From: Clostridium sp. BJN0001
GTDB taxonomy: Bacteria; Bacillota; Clostridia; Clostridiales; Clostridiaceae
Assembly: GCF_022869825.1 (NCBI RefSeq)
Contig: NZ_CP094971.1
Span: forward strand, 2,619,501 to 2,683,500
Length of the DNA: 64,000 nucleotides
Direction: 5' to 3'
The notes beneath the pieces were generated by a model. That model saw nothing but the letters and a program-made list of their open reading frames with translations. It did not search any database and had not been told where the DNA came from. The translations under genes were made by a program, and so were the position numbers. Positions 24,707 to 33,334 of the stretch are shown piece after piece (position 1 is the stretch's first letter; every line of letters starts with the position of its first letter).

Positions 24707-24720
24707 TTGATGTAAATCAA
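24707..24720 (+). promoter_or_regulatory. FNR-type operator and promoter of the HMA gene
   Basis: TTGATGTAAATCAA is a perfect FNR-type palindrome. TATAAT lies at 24743-24748, again placing the operator centre near -41.5. Confidence 0.75.
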
Positions 24721-24779
24721 TTTAATGATGATAATAATCGAGTATAATAAAATCGATATAAACTAAAGGAGAGAAGAAA

Positions 24780-25013
24780 ATGCAAAAAGCAACGATTCAA
24801 TTAGAAACATTAACATGTCCGTCTTGTATGCAAAAAATAGAGAATGGTGTGAAATCTTTGGACGGGGTAAGTAAAGAGAGTTTAAAAGTACTATTTAATT
24901 CAAGTAAGGTGAGGGTGGAATTTGACGATGAAAAAGTATCTATAAAAGACATTGAACATGTTATCGACAAATTAGGTTATGAAGTATTAAAATCCCAGGT
25001 CAAAAATATTTAA
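24780..25013 (+). CDS. HMA-domain metallochaperone (CopZ-like)
   Basis: The protein has 77 residues in a single ferredoxin-like HMA domain with the metal-binding motif TCPSCMQKIE (Cys at about 14 and 17). The motif is CxxC without the Met that precedes it in copper-type MxCxxC, so the preferred metal is uncertain. An AAAGGAGAG ribosome site precedes the ATG, and an FNR-type box of its own allows it to be made together with the ATPase operon. It presumably delivers metal to the ATPase, which lacks an HMA domain of its own. Confidence 0.85.
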   Translation: MQKATIQLETLTCPSCMQKIENGVKSLDGVSKESLKVLFNSSKVRVEFDDEKVSIKDIEHVIDKLGYEVLKSQVKNI

Positions 25014-25131
25014 GTAACGAACCACTTAAGTTTATATGGGAGATAGTGTTTGGGAAGCATTTTTTCCTAAGAACTGTATTAGAGGAGCTATGTAATAAAA
25101 CCATACTTTGACTGATATGTTCTCACATACG

Positions 25132-25171
25132 AATTCCCTCTGTGGATATGTTTCCACAGAGGGAATTTTCG
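25132..25171 (+). terminator. Strong terminator after the metal operon
   Basis: AATTCCCTCTGTGGA (25132-25146) pairs perfectly with TCCACAGAGGGAATT (25153-25167), followed by TTC. Confidence 0.85.
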
Positions 25172-25279
25172 ATAAAAGCATTTGAGCCAATATTTCTTGA
25201 CAGCTATAAACTTGTCTCAAAACATGTGGAGACGTGCGTCCTTTTGTCCCAACAAATGTAATTAAATAACAATTCCCCC

Positions 25280-26078
25280 GTTTCTCCCCGAAAACCAGCC
25301 CAAACCCCATAAACCCTGAACAAAACCAAAAACCCAATGGAGAATAAAGCCTGGAAACCCAAAAGGGAGAAGCAAAAACAGAATAAACCAAGCAAAATAG
25401 AGAGCTAATGAGAAAATCCCTAGCTCTTTTTTTCATGCTTCGAAGTAGCAAATAGATAAGAAAATAATAGGAAATACTCAATCAATAGAAATGCCAGGAA
25501 CCTAGGAATAAAGCCATTCGGAGCGATAGCTAGTTAGTCCTATTATAATAATGAAAAAGTTCTGTTCAATCTTTAATGGAAAAGACACTAAATCTTAAAC
25601 AGATAAGAAGTATCAGATACTACTTATCTGTTCAAACTTTATGGGGATAAATGAAGAAGAAAACAGGACTAAGACCAGTAATAATGAGAGATACAAGGAT
25701 AAATACAAGGAATATATGAAGAAGCTCTTATGACACTAAACCTTGAACAAAACCTCATAAACCTTGAATTATTGATGCTTCGCTATCCGACCTGAAAGGG
25801 GAATTATTGCAAGAAATGAAGGAAAAATAAAAAGACTGTAAACCTAGATAAATACATGCTTTAGAGGTGATTTGATAACAGGATGAAAACAGGGAAATAT
25901 GAAGAATTTCTATGGGAAATAAATTGGAAATTTAAAAGGGGCAAAATGTTCAAGGTTTAAGGGAAATTACACTAAACCTTGAACGCATAAGTGGTATTTG
26001 ATACCATCATTTTTGGTCAAAAATAGTGTTCAAGGTTTATGGGTATAAAAATTGAAATGTAGGAATGGTGGGAGATTG
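25280..26078. repeat. Iteron-rich non-coding segment, possible plasmid origin remnant
   Basis: At least eight copies or variants of TAAACCTTGAAC and its complement GTTCAAGGTTTA, in both orientations: about 25311, 25564, 25589, 25735, 25758, 25948, 25972 and 26028. The complement of 25589 occurs as GTTCAAACTTTATGG after 25620. Two inner palindromes occur, 25597-25629 (ACAGATAAG...CTTATCTGT) and 25992-26006 (TGGTATTTGATACCA). No gene with a start and domain is present. The pattern resembles iteron or operator arrays of a plasmid replication region, but no rep gene is visible in the interior. Confidence 0.55.
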
Positions 26079-26256
26079 TATTGAACGTCAAATTATTTGA
26101 TGCTAATATCATAACTTTATTTGATGCTAAAAATGAATATATTCTTCAAAATCTTCAATGAAAATGAGGCTACTTCGTTACGGTTTATGATGATAAATAT
26201 TCTGAATATTACAAAAAAATCCACAAATACCTTATTGATATTTGCAGATTTTACTT

Positions 26257-27060
26257 TTATCCAAGTTCAGTTTCATTAACAGCAAGCATTATTATGTCAC
26301 TATCAATTGTATTCATATTTTTTGTATTGCCTATCATAAGGCTAGAATCACAGATTTTATTAACAATTCTAGGAACTCCGTTCGAAGCGTTAGCAATTGC
26401 TTCAAGAGCGGTATCATCAAAAATATCAGTATTACATTTAGCACCAGTAAGCTTTGCTAATATATAGTCTTTAGTTTCTGATTTTGTGAGATTATCTAAA
26501 TTATAATTCATTGTTATACGTTGTCTTAAAGGCTCATTAGCAACTAGCCTCATGGTATTATTTAACTGAGGAAGCCCCACAAGAAGTACTATTGCACGAT
26601 CTCTTGAATCCATGTCAAAATTAAAAAGCATTTTTAAATCATTAAGTATTCCATTACTTACATAATTAGCTTCATCAATAATTATTACAGGAGTTATACG
26701 TTTTTCAACTGAATATCTAGTTATTTCATTTTGGATAATTTTGAAATTATCAATTTTTCTGCACATTGGCTCTAGTCCAAGCTGGGCAGCCATATTTTTA
26801 TAAAATTCTGCAACAGTAAGTGTAGAAAGGGAACTATAAATAACTTTATAAAGTGATGAATTAAGGCTATTAGACCAGTTTCTTATTATTGTAGTTTTAC
26901 CTCGCCCTGGACCTCCGGTCAGGATTCCGAAACCTTTATTATTAAGTAAATAATTAAGTCTACAAATAACTTCTTTATAGTCAGAAGTTTCTACTACTAT
27001 TTCCTTAGAATTTTTTATAAACGGATTAAAATCCATTCCATATCTACTTATATAATCCAT
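26257..27060 (-). CDS. Transposition AAA ATPase, TniB/ExeA-like (copy 2)
   Basis: Same protein as at 10201-11004, with Walker A GGPGRGKTT and Walker B VIIIDEANYVS. Coupled by overlap to the transposase gene of copy 2. Confidence 0.85.
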   Translation of the reverse strand: MDYISRYGMDFNPFIKNSKEIVVETSDYKEVICRLNYLLNNKGFGILTGGPGRGKTTIIRNWSNSLNSSLYKVIYSSLSTLTVAEFYKNMAAQLGLEPMCRKIDNFKIIQNEITRYSVEKRITPVIIIDEANYVSNGILNDLKMLFNFDMDSRDRAIVLLVGLPQLNNTMRLVANEPLRQRITMNYNLDNLTKSETKDYILAKLTGAKCNTDIFDDTALEAIANASNGVPRIVNKICDSSLMIGNTKNMNTIDSDIIMLAVNETELG

Positions 27061-28304
27061 TATTCTTGACCTCCAGTAAGTTTTATTTTTTCCCTTTTTA
27101 TAACAGAATTATCATGCTTATTTAAAAGCTTTATTTCTGTAAGTTCAGGAGTGTTTTTATCAACTACATAAATTTTGCTTAAATCAGGTGAATATCTTAG
27201 GGTTATTCTTTGTTTTGAGTATCTATAATCAACTTCATATTCTGTTTCATCTATCATAACTACGTTATCGGCTGATACTCTTCTTTCATATTCAAGTAAA
27301 AAGGAAGTTTCAATTTGTTCATCTGTAAGCCTTTTAATCATGTGAGATTCCTTGAAAAACCTGTCCTGTGGAGATAGTCCATCTAGAGAAGAATGTATAT
27401 GCTGATTATAGCTATTAACATATGAAATAAGGCTTATCCTAAGTTCATCTAAATTATTAAAATCATTCATATTAAGCTGGGACATCCATTGATCTTTTAA
27501 TGTACGAAACCACCTTTCAATTTTAGCTTTTGATTGTGGGGTATAGGGTGCACAATAACTAATAGTTGTACCTATTCTAGCTGCTAAAAGTTCCATTTGC
27601 TTGTTCTTATATGAAGCACCATTATCAAAGTTTAAGATTTTAGGTTTCCCGAATCGTGTAACAGCAGATTTTAAAACAGACATAAGATTTACAAAATTAT
27701 CATTAAAAAATACATCTATTCCTGTTATGTATCTTGAAGCATCATCAATAAGTGCTATTATGTAAACGCGTTTCTTTTTACCATCTACCTTCAAATAAGG
27801 TCCAACGCTGCTGTCACCACACCATACTTCATTTATATGAGCACGCTCATATCTTTTCATATCTTTATTTTTAGAATATTTATTCTCAAGCTTAAGAACA
27901 TTAACATACCTATTAATTGTTGAAAGTGAAATATCTCCTTTAACAATAGTTCCATTGTTAATAAGCTTTTGATAGATAAGTGTTGCTGGGATTCTTGGAT
28001 ATTCTTGTTTTAAATATTTAATCTGTTCTGTAATATCAGAATCTAATTTACGTGTTCTTCCAGTGTCGCATCGTTTTACAGGTATGAGTGCCTCAAAGCC
28101 CTTATTCTTGTAATTGTAATACCAACGTTCAAGAGTAGCAGCAGCTACCTTAGTATCTTCACCATCTGGAGTCTGATATACTTTGCCTGCGGCATCTCGG
28201 AAAAATTGTTTAACACTTTTATTTTCATCATAAGTACCACTTATCAGAGGAGCCAAGATTCCGTACCTGAAAAGTGCTATTTCTTTTCTAGTTTTTTCGT
28301 CCAT
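27060..28304 (-). CDS. DDE transposase, TniA/Mu-type (copy 2)
   Basis: Same as at 11004-12248 except Pro for Ser in NTPELTE near the C-terminus, caused by a base change at 27149. The catalytic DDE residues are intact, so either copy could mobilise the whole unit or a single transposon. Confidence 0.88.
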   Translation of the reverse strand: MDEKTRKEIALFRYGILAPLISGTYDENKSVKQFFRDAAGKVYQTPDGEDTKVAAATLERWYYNYKNKGFEALIPVKRCDTGRTRKLDSDITEQIKYLKQEYPRIPATLIYQKLINNGTIVKGDISLSTINRYVNVLKLENKYSKNKDMKRYERAHINEVWCGDSSVGPYLKVDGKKKRVYIIALIDDASRYITGIDVFFNDNFVNLMSVLKSAVTRFGKPKILNFDNGASYKNKQMELLAARIGTTISYCAPYTPQSKAKIERWFRTLKDQWMSQLNMNDFNNLDELRISLISYVNSYNQHIHSSLDGLSPQDRFFKESHMIKRLTDEQIETSFLLEYERRVSADNVVMIDETEYEVDYRYSKQRITLRYSPDLSKIYVVDKNTPELTEIKLLNKHDNSVIKREKIKLTGGQE

Positions 28305-28385
28305 ATTTTGAAAAAGCCTCCTTTGTTTTATTACAATATAAGCTTATATCTACATAAATTAACAGTAAAACTAAGTTATGTGGTT

Positions 28386-28919
28386 TTACGAAAATAAAAT
28401 ATTATTGGTGCATTTAATTTGCATAAATTGTCTTTTAAAGTTTTTTAAACATTGCTTTGAAATACTTAAATCTAATGAAATTTTAAATGAAGTAATACGT
28501 TCCTTCCAATGCTCTAGATATTGTTTTATTATATAAAAAATATTGCTTTCATCGATAAATTCATTAGCTATCATAATGGGTTCAAAAGAAGCTTTGGAAT
28601 TATAAGCATTAATAATTGAAATATGATCACATAAAAGAATTTGAGAATAAGGTACAATACACTCTGGAAATATAGCATGAGTTTTATTGCAACATGTACA
28701 CTTTGCTCTAAGAATTGTTATAGATATCTTGCCATCACTGTTTTTAACAGTTCTCTTGTAATAACCATGCTTTACAAGCTGCCCGGACCTTCCGCAGGAA
28801 CAAGTAAGTTTGTGAAAATCTATGTCTTTAATAAATTTATCATAGGATTTTTGCGTTAATGACTTGATTTTTGAATCTAAATTAGATATGATTTTTGTAT
28901 CATAAATATTAGTTATCAT
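28386..28919 (-). CDS. Zinc-motif accessory protein of the transposon (copy 2)
   Basis: Same as at 12330-12863 except Thr for Ile near the C-terminus (QIKCTNNILFS) from the change at 28408. Cys pairs are conserved. Confidence 0.75.
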   Translation of the reverse strand: MITNIYDTKIISNLDSKIKSLTQKSYDKFIKDIDFHKLTCSCGRSGQLVKHGYYKRTVKNSDGKISITILRAKCTCCNKTHAIFPECIVPYSQILLCDHISIINAYNSKASFEPIMIANEFIDESNIFYIIKQYLEHWKERITSFKISLDLSISKQCLKNFKRQFMQIKCTNNILFS

Positions 28920-29127
28920 AGAATTTATGGTTAGCAGAGCAACAAAACTTTGGTCGGTGGTGTTGCTCTGCTTTTTTCCTTTCTAAGAATAATATAAAAT
29001 AATAATATACTAAAAAAGGCAAGCATTAAATACTTTGACTAAAATTTAGTCATGTAAATAATGCTTGCTCTTTATTTATTTTGAAGATATTTAAATTTTT
29101 TAACATCATATAAAATGCTATTCTATA

Positions 29128-29133
29128 CTTAGG
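29128..29133. repeat. Target-site duplication CTTAGG, right copy
   Basis: Directly after the right transposon end. Matches 10017-10022. Confidence 0.85.
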
Positions 29134-29823
29134 TAAAGACCTTTGAAAAGAAATATTGTTATGCACAAAAGTTACTTCTAAAAAATATAGAAAAATTCCC
29201 ATATCAATTGAATTATAAAATGGTACTTTGTCTTTAGGCATAATAGATTTAATATTGGTTGTTCTATATATTTTCAATTTATTCTTTTCACACACAGCTC
29301 TCCATGGTTGTGTGTTACAGGCACTTGGAGCATATTTTACAACATCTGCTATGGTTTCTAACCCTGAAATATCTGTCCAAATTTCCTGTGTTTCTTTTCT
29401 CTTGCATTTTGTATAATCTTTTCTAAATTCACTAGGGTTACTTTTACCCAAAGCCATCATAATCACAAATTTCAAGTTTTGATATTCTGATTCTTCTGTT
29501 TTACCCATTCCATACCAACATACACCAATATCCTTAGAAGCCAAATATAAATCCAACTGTTCAAACATATATCCAAGGTTTAACAAGTAATTTACTTTTT
29601 CTTCACTATAAATTAGCAAACAATATTCCCCTCGTTTACAAGTAGTTTCAGCTCTTGGTACAATCCTGTATTTAACTTCTATATTATCTACAAGGGATAT
29701 TAAACCTTTAATTTTTTCTTCAATATCATGTAATTCTTCATTGGATAACTTAATGGTGTCGTTAAATCTTCTAAATGATTTTCTTTTAAAAATCATTTCA
29801 TAATATTCCTCATCTATCATCAC
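29128..29823 (-). pseudogene. Nitroreductase-family protein, 5' part (split by the 19-kb insertion)
   Basis: Genuine coding sequence runs from ATG 29823 to the duplication at 29128. It starts MMIDEEYYEMIFKRKSFRRFND, has the flavin-contact arginines (KRKSFRRF), GVCWYGMG and the APSACNTQPWRAVC motif of the nitroreductase fold, and ends at FQRSLPK. The open frame continues 25 codons into the transposon, so a protein with a foreign tail could still be made. The natural end (EEGKSDLILIAVYNVL) is stranded at 9966-10022. These FMN enzymes reduce nitro, quinone or related compounds. Loss of the short C-terminus may or may not destroy activity. Confidence 0.85.
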
Positions 29824-30005
29824 TGATTATTCTCCTATTTTTTAGTACACCGATGTCTGAAATAATCATATAATGCTTTAAAATAAAAAACAATCTAATT
29901 TTTAAAATTTTCCAGCAAGATTTTATCCTATTATTTGTGATATGGCATTTTTCTTATAAAAATAGCCTTAACCAAGTAATGTCAATAACTAAGAGTTAAT
30001 GAAGT
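29824..30005. other. Short intergenic region upstream of nitroreductase
   Basis: AT-rich. TTTAGT and weak promoter-like sequences are present on the minus strand. No gene or strong structure seen. Confidence 0.4.
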
Positions 30006-30166
30006 TTTTCCATTTTATTCTTGTGTATATGTTCTACATAATTATGGTATAATTCTAAAGTACAAATTTAAGATTCCGTAGTGGGATGGCTACGGGGGTT
30101 TTGAACGTTTTATCCCCCTTGGACTATTGGTGAATATTTCATCATAGTTAGGGGGTGGTATTGGAT

Positions 30167-30327
30167 ATGTTTAATACTTTGATAAAGTGTATATCAGTCA
30201 TTTATGTAATTAGATTAATTCTAAAACATAATCTTTTATACATCATTTAAAAATTAAGATTAAGTTTCTTGGTCTTGACATAGAAGTTAAAAGCAAAGAA
30301 AAAAGTGCCCCATCCTCACAAGATTAG
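30167..30327 (+). pseudogene. Peptide gene of module B, frameshifted
   Basis: Same start as copy A, but four T instead of five in CATAATCTTTTATA (30228-30241) shifts the frame. The peptide then ends after 27 residues (...KHNLLYII-stop at 30250). The original frame would end SAPSSQD at 30327. The hydrophobic first helix is retained. Confidence 0.7.
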
Positions 30328-30396
30328 CACTTTTTCTTCTTAACATATTTAGTTAAAATCCAATAGCCCTAAAACAAAATAAATGTTCTAAGACTT

Positions 30397-30425
30397 AGCT
30401 TAGCGCTCTAGCACTAAGCTTTTCT
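30397..30425 (+). terminator. Second hairpin of module B
   Basis: AGCTTAG pairs with CTAAGCT, then TTTCTT; conserved with 9871-9899. Confidence 0.65.
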
Positions 30426-30446
30426 TATTTATATTATATCAAATTT

Positions 30447-30674
30447 TTATAGAAAATAAACATAAATATTTTGTTTTTTGTTATCTAATTGCTCAATTGC
30501 GGAATAAAAATTATATGGTTTTACATTTAAGGCTTTTCTCATATCAAAAAAACATTGATTATATGTTTTTTCATATTCTAAATAAAAATCATCGCTAAAT
30601 GATTCTAACTTTATATCTGCTTCTTGGACAGTTTTACTTGAAAACTGCATTTCATATGCTATTATCTCTATCAT
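30447..30674 (-). pseudogene. GNAT acetyltransferase, N-terminal fragment
   Basis: The first ~68 residues match the start of a GNAT protein (MIEIIAYEMQFSSKTVQEAD, NQCFFDMRKALNVKPYNFYS, IEQLDNKKQN). The acetyl-CoA-binding region (Q/RxxGxG/A) is missing. The last codons (IYVYFL-stop) come from the right end of peptide module B, so the gene was cut at about 30468. A GGATAGAAAAG-type upstream region and ATG remain. Confidence 0.75.
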
Positions 30675-30774
30675 CTTTTCTATCCTACAAGTTCCTAATT
30701 TCTAACTTGAAATTTAGAATATTTACATAACAATACTACATGTATTCAATTAATCTAACTGCTAAAAAGCACAT

Positions 30775-31254
30775 TTACTTATGATACGGTTCATTCTTCA
30801 TAATTCTAAAAGCTCTATATATTTGTTCAAGGAGCATTACCCTAAAAAGCTGATGAGGAAATGTCATTTTAGAAAAACATAATTTATAGTTTGCTCTTTT
30901 AAGAACCTCACTCGAAAGTCCAAGACTTCCGCCTATTACAAATGCTATATCTGAATTTCCCATTACCGTACAGTCAGATATAAATTTAGAAAATTCTACT
31001 GAAGTTAAATGCTTTCCTTTAAGGTCAAGAGCTACTACGTATGAATTATCTTTTATTTTATTGAGTATCAGCTTTCCTTCTTTTTCTTTTATATTATCCT
31101 CTTCTTTTTCTGAAGCATTTTCAGGAGTCTTTTCATCTTGAAGTTCTATTATATTAAGTTTGCAATACCTTGAAAGTCTTTTTGAATACTCGTCAACTGC
31201 TTGCTTTAAATATTTTTCTTTAAGTTTTCCTACCGTAATTAACGTTACGTTCAT
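30775..31254 (-). CDS. rlmH: 23S rRNA (pseudouridine1915-N3)-methyltransferase RlmH
   Basis: The protein has 159 residues, the usual length for the family. The N-terminus is MNVTLITVGKLKEKYLK; the SAM-binding SPOUT knot shows FVIGGSLGLSSEV, and the C-terminal signature KMTFPHQLFRVMLLEQIYRAFRI...EPYHK is complete. It methylates pseudouridine 1915 in helix 69 of 23S rRNA, acting on assembled 70S ribosomes. It sits downstream of the murA-MBL-SEC-C-LUD run but behind a terminator, with its own AAGGAGA ribosome site. Confidence 0.95.
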   Translation of the reverse strand: MNVTLITVGKLKEKYLKQAVDEYSKRLSRYCKLNIIELQDEKTPENASEKEEDNIKEKEGKLILNKIKDNSYVVALDLKGKHLTSVEFSKFISDCTVMGNSDIAFVIGGSLGLSSEVLKRANYKLCFSKMTFPHQLFRVMLLEQIYRAFRIMKNEPYHK

Positions 31255-31273
31255 AATTTATCTCCTTAATTTA

Positions 31274-31327
31274 TATGGAAAAAAAGAGCTATGTGTACTA
31301 ACTATTTAGCACAATAGCCCCTTTTTT
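31274..31327 (-). terminator. Terminator after the LUD gene
   Basis: GAGCTATGTG and its partner CACAATAGC flank a CTAACTATTTAG inner stem, with A/T runs on both sides, so it works in either direction. It separates the operon from rlmH. Confidence 0.65.
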
Positions 31328-31969
31328 CTAATATCCTAAGTCTTCGTTTAAAAATAATACATGCATTCTTGAATCATCAGACTGCCTTTTTATAACAGTA
31401 TACTCATTACATATTCTTTCACTGCTATTACAGTTCATACAATGTCCAACAGAAGCACATGGAGTTTTCTTATTAAGCCTTACTGCATTTGCAGGTGCTG
31501 CAATGGTTTTAAGTCTTTTAACTGCATCTTCAATAGAACATACAATCTTATTTACACCTACAACTAGTATGACTTTTTGAGGCCCAAATAACATAGCTGC
31601 AACTCTGTTACCATTACCATCTACATTGTAAATCTCTCCATCTTCAGTTATCGCATTTGTACTTCCAAAATAGCAATAACTTGAAAAAGCTTCTCTATAA
31701 ATTTTCTGTATATCTTCTCTCGAAAGTCCTTCTTTATCTCTGTCTAAATAATTGTACCTTCCGCTTCTTAAATGATCTATTACTCCAGTTTCAAATAATG
31801 TCATTGAACCACCAGAAGCAACAGTCTTTCCTTCTGGTACAATTTCTTTTATCTTTTTAATAAGTTCTTCTTTTGATGAAATATAATATCCATTAATATT
31901 GTTTTTCTTTAGTGAATCAATTGTTCTTTCAATTCGCTTTTTATTAATTAACAATACATTTTCGTCCAT
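31328..31969 (-). CDS. LUD-domain (LutC/YkgG-like) protein
   Basis: The protein has 213 residues. LUD-domain features include GKTVASGGSMTLFETG, CYFGSTNAITEDGEIYNVDGNGNRVAAM and GPQKVILVVGVNKIV, with a Cys-rich segment APANAVRLNKKTPCASVGHCMNCNS near the C-terminus. Relatives take part in lactate utilisation or in iron-sulfur-linked functions, but stand-alone clostridial members have no established role. It starts 2 bases after the SEC-C gene ends, so the two are co-translated. Confidence 0.85.
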   Translation of the reverse strand: MDENVLLINKKRIERTIDSLKKNNINGYYISSKEELIKKIKEIVPEGKTVASGGSMTLFETGVIDHLRSGRYNYLDRDKEGLSREDIQKIYREAFSSYCYFGSTNAITEDGEIYNVDGNGNRVAAMLFGPQKVILVVGVNKIVCSIEDAVKRLKTIAAPANAVRLNKKTPCASVGHCMNCNSSERICNEYTVIKRQSDDSRMHVLFLNEDLGY

Positions 31970-31971
31970 AT

Positions 31972-32475
31972 TTATTTTGCCTTTCCACAGCAGTTTTTAT
32001 ACTTCTTGCCACTTCCGCAAGGACATGGATCATTTCTTCCAATTTTATTTAAATTTCTTACTGTCTTAGAATCTTTAAACTTCTTTTGAATTTCATGTCT
32101 TTTTTCCTTTGAGAATATAGCTTCCCACTGAGGAAGATCATATAAATAATCTGCTTTAGCATCTAGCATATTATAATAAAGTTTTTCTAAGTCTAAGTCT
32201 AATACTATCTCTGTATTCTTTTCTAACTTTTCAAGATCGTACTCTTTTTTTAAGCTATCATTTATTCCATCAATAAATCCCATTACAAATTCAATTGAAG
32301 AATCATATTCTTTAGCTAAATCTTCTATTGTTGTTTTCTTAACAGTCTTATGATTTCCTAAAAGATCCTTATAAATTGATTTCTCAAGCTTACTATATTC
32401 AGCCCAGAAAGCTTTCTCCCCTTTAGTTTTAACATACTCTATTACCATGTCAGTCCAATCTTTATATAAACTCAT
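31972..32475 (-). CDS. SEC-C motif protein
   Basis: The protein has 167 residues. A helical body is followed by the C-terminal zinc-binding SEC-C motif [21 protein letters not shown], like that of SecA, where it binds SecB, zinc and nucleic acid. The body is not similar to SecA, so its role is unknown. It lies in a tight operon with the LUD gene downstream and the MBL and murA genes upstream (55-base gap to MBL, with an AGGAGGAC ribosome site). Confidence 0.85.
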   Translation of the reverse strand: MSLYKDWTDMVIEYVKTKGEKAFWAEYSKLEKSIYKDLLGNHKTVKKTTIEDLAKEYDSSIEFVMGFIDGINDSLKKEYDLEKLEKNTEIVLDLDLEKLYYNMLDAKADYLYDLPQWEAIFSKEKRHEIQKKFKDSKTVRNLNKIGRNDPCPCGSGKKYKNCCGKAK

Positions 32476-32530
32476 TTTTTTGTCCTCCTTAGGTTTCTTT
32501 ATATATAATTTTTAATTTTAAACTAATACA

Positions 32531-33322
32531 TTACATCTCTATATACTGGCTTGGATTATATCTATTTGCCATAGTCAATTTAATATCTTGTTTATGATCA
32601 ATTCCATTTTCATTTAAAATATTAACAACAGTCTGATAAGCTAAATCCGGTTGATTATTTGTTTTACTTAAATGACCTAATATTATTCTTCTATTTTCTT
32701 TTACCTTAAGTAAATCTACAACTGCACTTCCACAGTCATCATTCGAAAGATGACCAATTTCACTTAAAATTCTTGTTTTTAAAGAATATGGATACGGTCC
32801 AAATTTTAGCATATTTACATCATGATTGCTCTCTAAAAGAACAACATCTGAATCTTTTGTATTTTCAAATATCTCACTTGTAAATGTTCCAATATCTGTT
32901 GCTATGCTTACGCTTTTTTCCCCATCTGTTATTGTATATCCCATAGGTGAAACCGCATCATGAGGAATATTAAAAGAAAGAATATTCATATCCTTTATCT
33001 CAGTAACAGATCTCTTTCCTATTAGCTTAATATTCTTTTCTTTTATTTTACCGAGCTGATCCTTCATTGCGTCCCACGTATCTGCATTTGCAAAGATAGG
33101 TAAATCGTATTTTCTAGATAATATTCCAGCCCCTTTTATATGATCACTATGTTCATGAGTTATGAATATTCCATCGAGTTCTCTTGGATTTTGATCAATT
33201 TTATCTAAGGCAAGATCTATTTTTTTACCAGAAAGCCCTGCATCAACAAGTATTTTTGTTTTTTCTGATGCTATAAACATACTGTTTCCGCTGCTTCCAC
33301 TATATAGTGAACAAAATATCAA
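32531..33322 (-). CDS. MBL-fold hydrolase, YycJ/WalJ-like
   Basis: The protein has 263 residues and the metallo-beta-lactamase fold: SGNSMFI near the start, the metal-site motif THEHSDHIKGAG, VSIATDIG, the metal residues in LESNHD and the terminal LGHLSKTN. Such proteins are 5'-3' exonuclease-type relatives linked to DNA mismatch repair and cell-wall signalling in Firmicutes. It starts 12 bases after murA ends, so the two genes are co-transcribed. Confidence 0.88.
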   Translation of the reverse strand: MIFCSLYSGSSGNSMFIASEKTKILVDAGLSGKKIDLALDKIDQNPRELDGIFITHEHSDHIKGAGILSRKYDLPIFANADTWDAMKDQLGKIKEKNIKLIGKRSVTEIKDMNILSFNIPHDAVSPMGYTITDGEKSVSIATDIGTFTSEIFENTKDSDVVLLESNHDVNMLKFGPYPYSLKTRILSEIGHLSNDDCGSAVVDLLKVKENRRIILGHLSKTNNQPDLAYQTVVNILNENGIDHKQDIKLTMANRYNPSQYIEM

Positions 33323-33334
33323 ATCAATCTCACC

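Larger units (their letters stand above)
10023..29127. mobile_element. 19.1-kb composite/cointegrate insertion bounded by two transposon copies
   Basis: Two direct 3,049-bp transposon copies (10023-13071 and 26079-29127) enclose 13,007 bp of foreign DNA. The outer ends carry the duplication CTTAGG, and removal of the whole unit plus one CTTAGG restores an intact nitroreductase frame. The inner flanks (GTAATA after copy 1, AGATTG before copy 2) do not match each other. This is the structure expected of replicative-transposition cointegration with a circular donor, or of a composite transposon. The interior has recombinases, an IS triplet, a metal operon and an iteron-rich segment. Confidence 0.85.
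26079..29127 (-). mobile_element. Three-gene DDE/AAA transposon, copy 2
   Basis: Length 3,049 bp, offset 16,056 bp from copy 1 and differing at three bases (27149, 28408, 29055). Same orientation as copy 1. Its right end meets the duplication CTTAGG and the nitroreductase fragment. Its left end meets the iteron-rich segment. Confidence 0.88.
30006..30468 (+). repeat. Peptide module, copy B
   Basis: Nearly identical to 9470-9942, including the leader (30072-30166), terminator and second hairpin (30397-30425). The ~40-base spacer after the first terminator differs. Its right end lies exactly where the adjoining GNAT gene is cut. Before the 19-kb insertion, modules A and B flanked the nitroreductase gene in direct orientation. 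Confidence 0.8.

Noticed and set aside
25032..25481. Minus-strand open frame of 149 codons overlapping the iteron region and the metal-operon terminator
   Set aside because: It runs through a perfect terminator hairpin, has no ribosome site and no recognisable domain, and contains low-complexity Phe/Leu/Ser stretches. Treated as non-coding.
29050..29127. Last 25 codons of the nitroreductase frame as native sequence
   Set aside because: These codons are in the transposon right end and also exist at 12994-13071 next to an unrelated gene. The true gene end is at 9966-10022.
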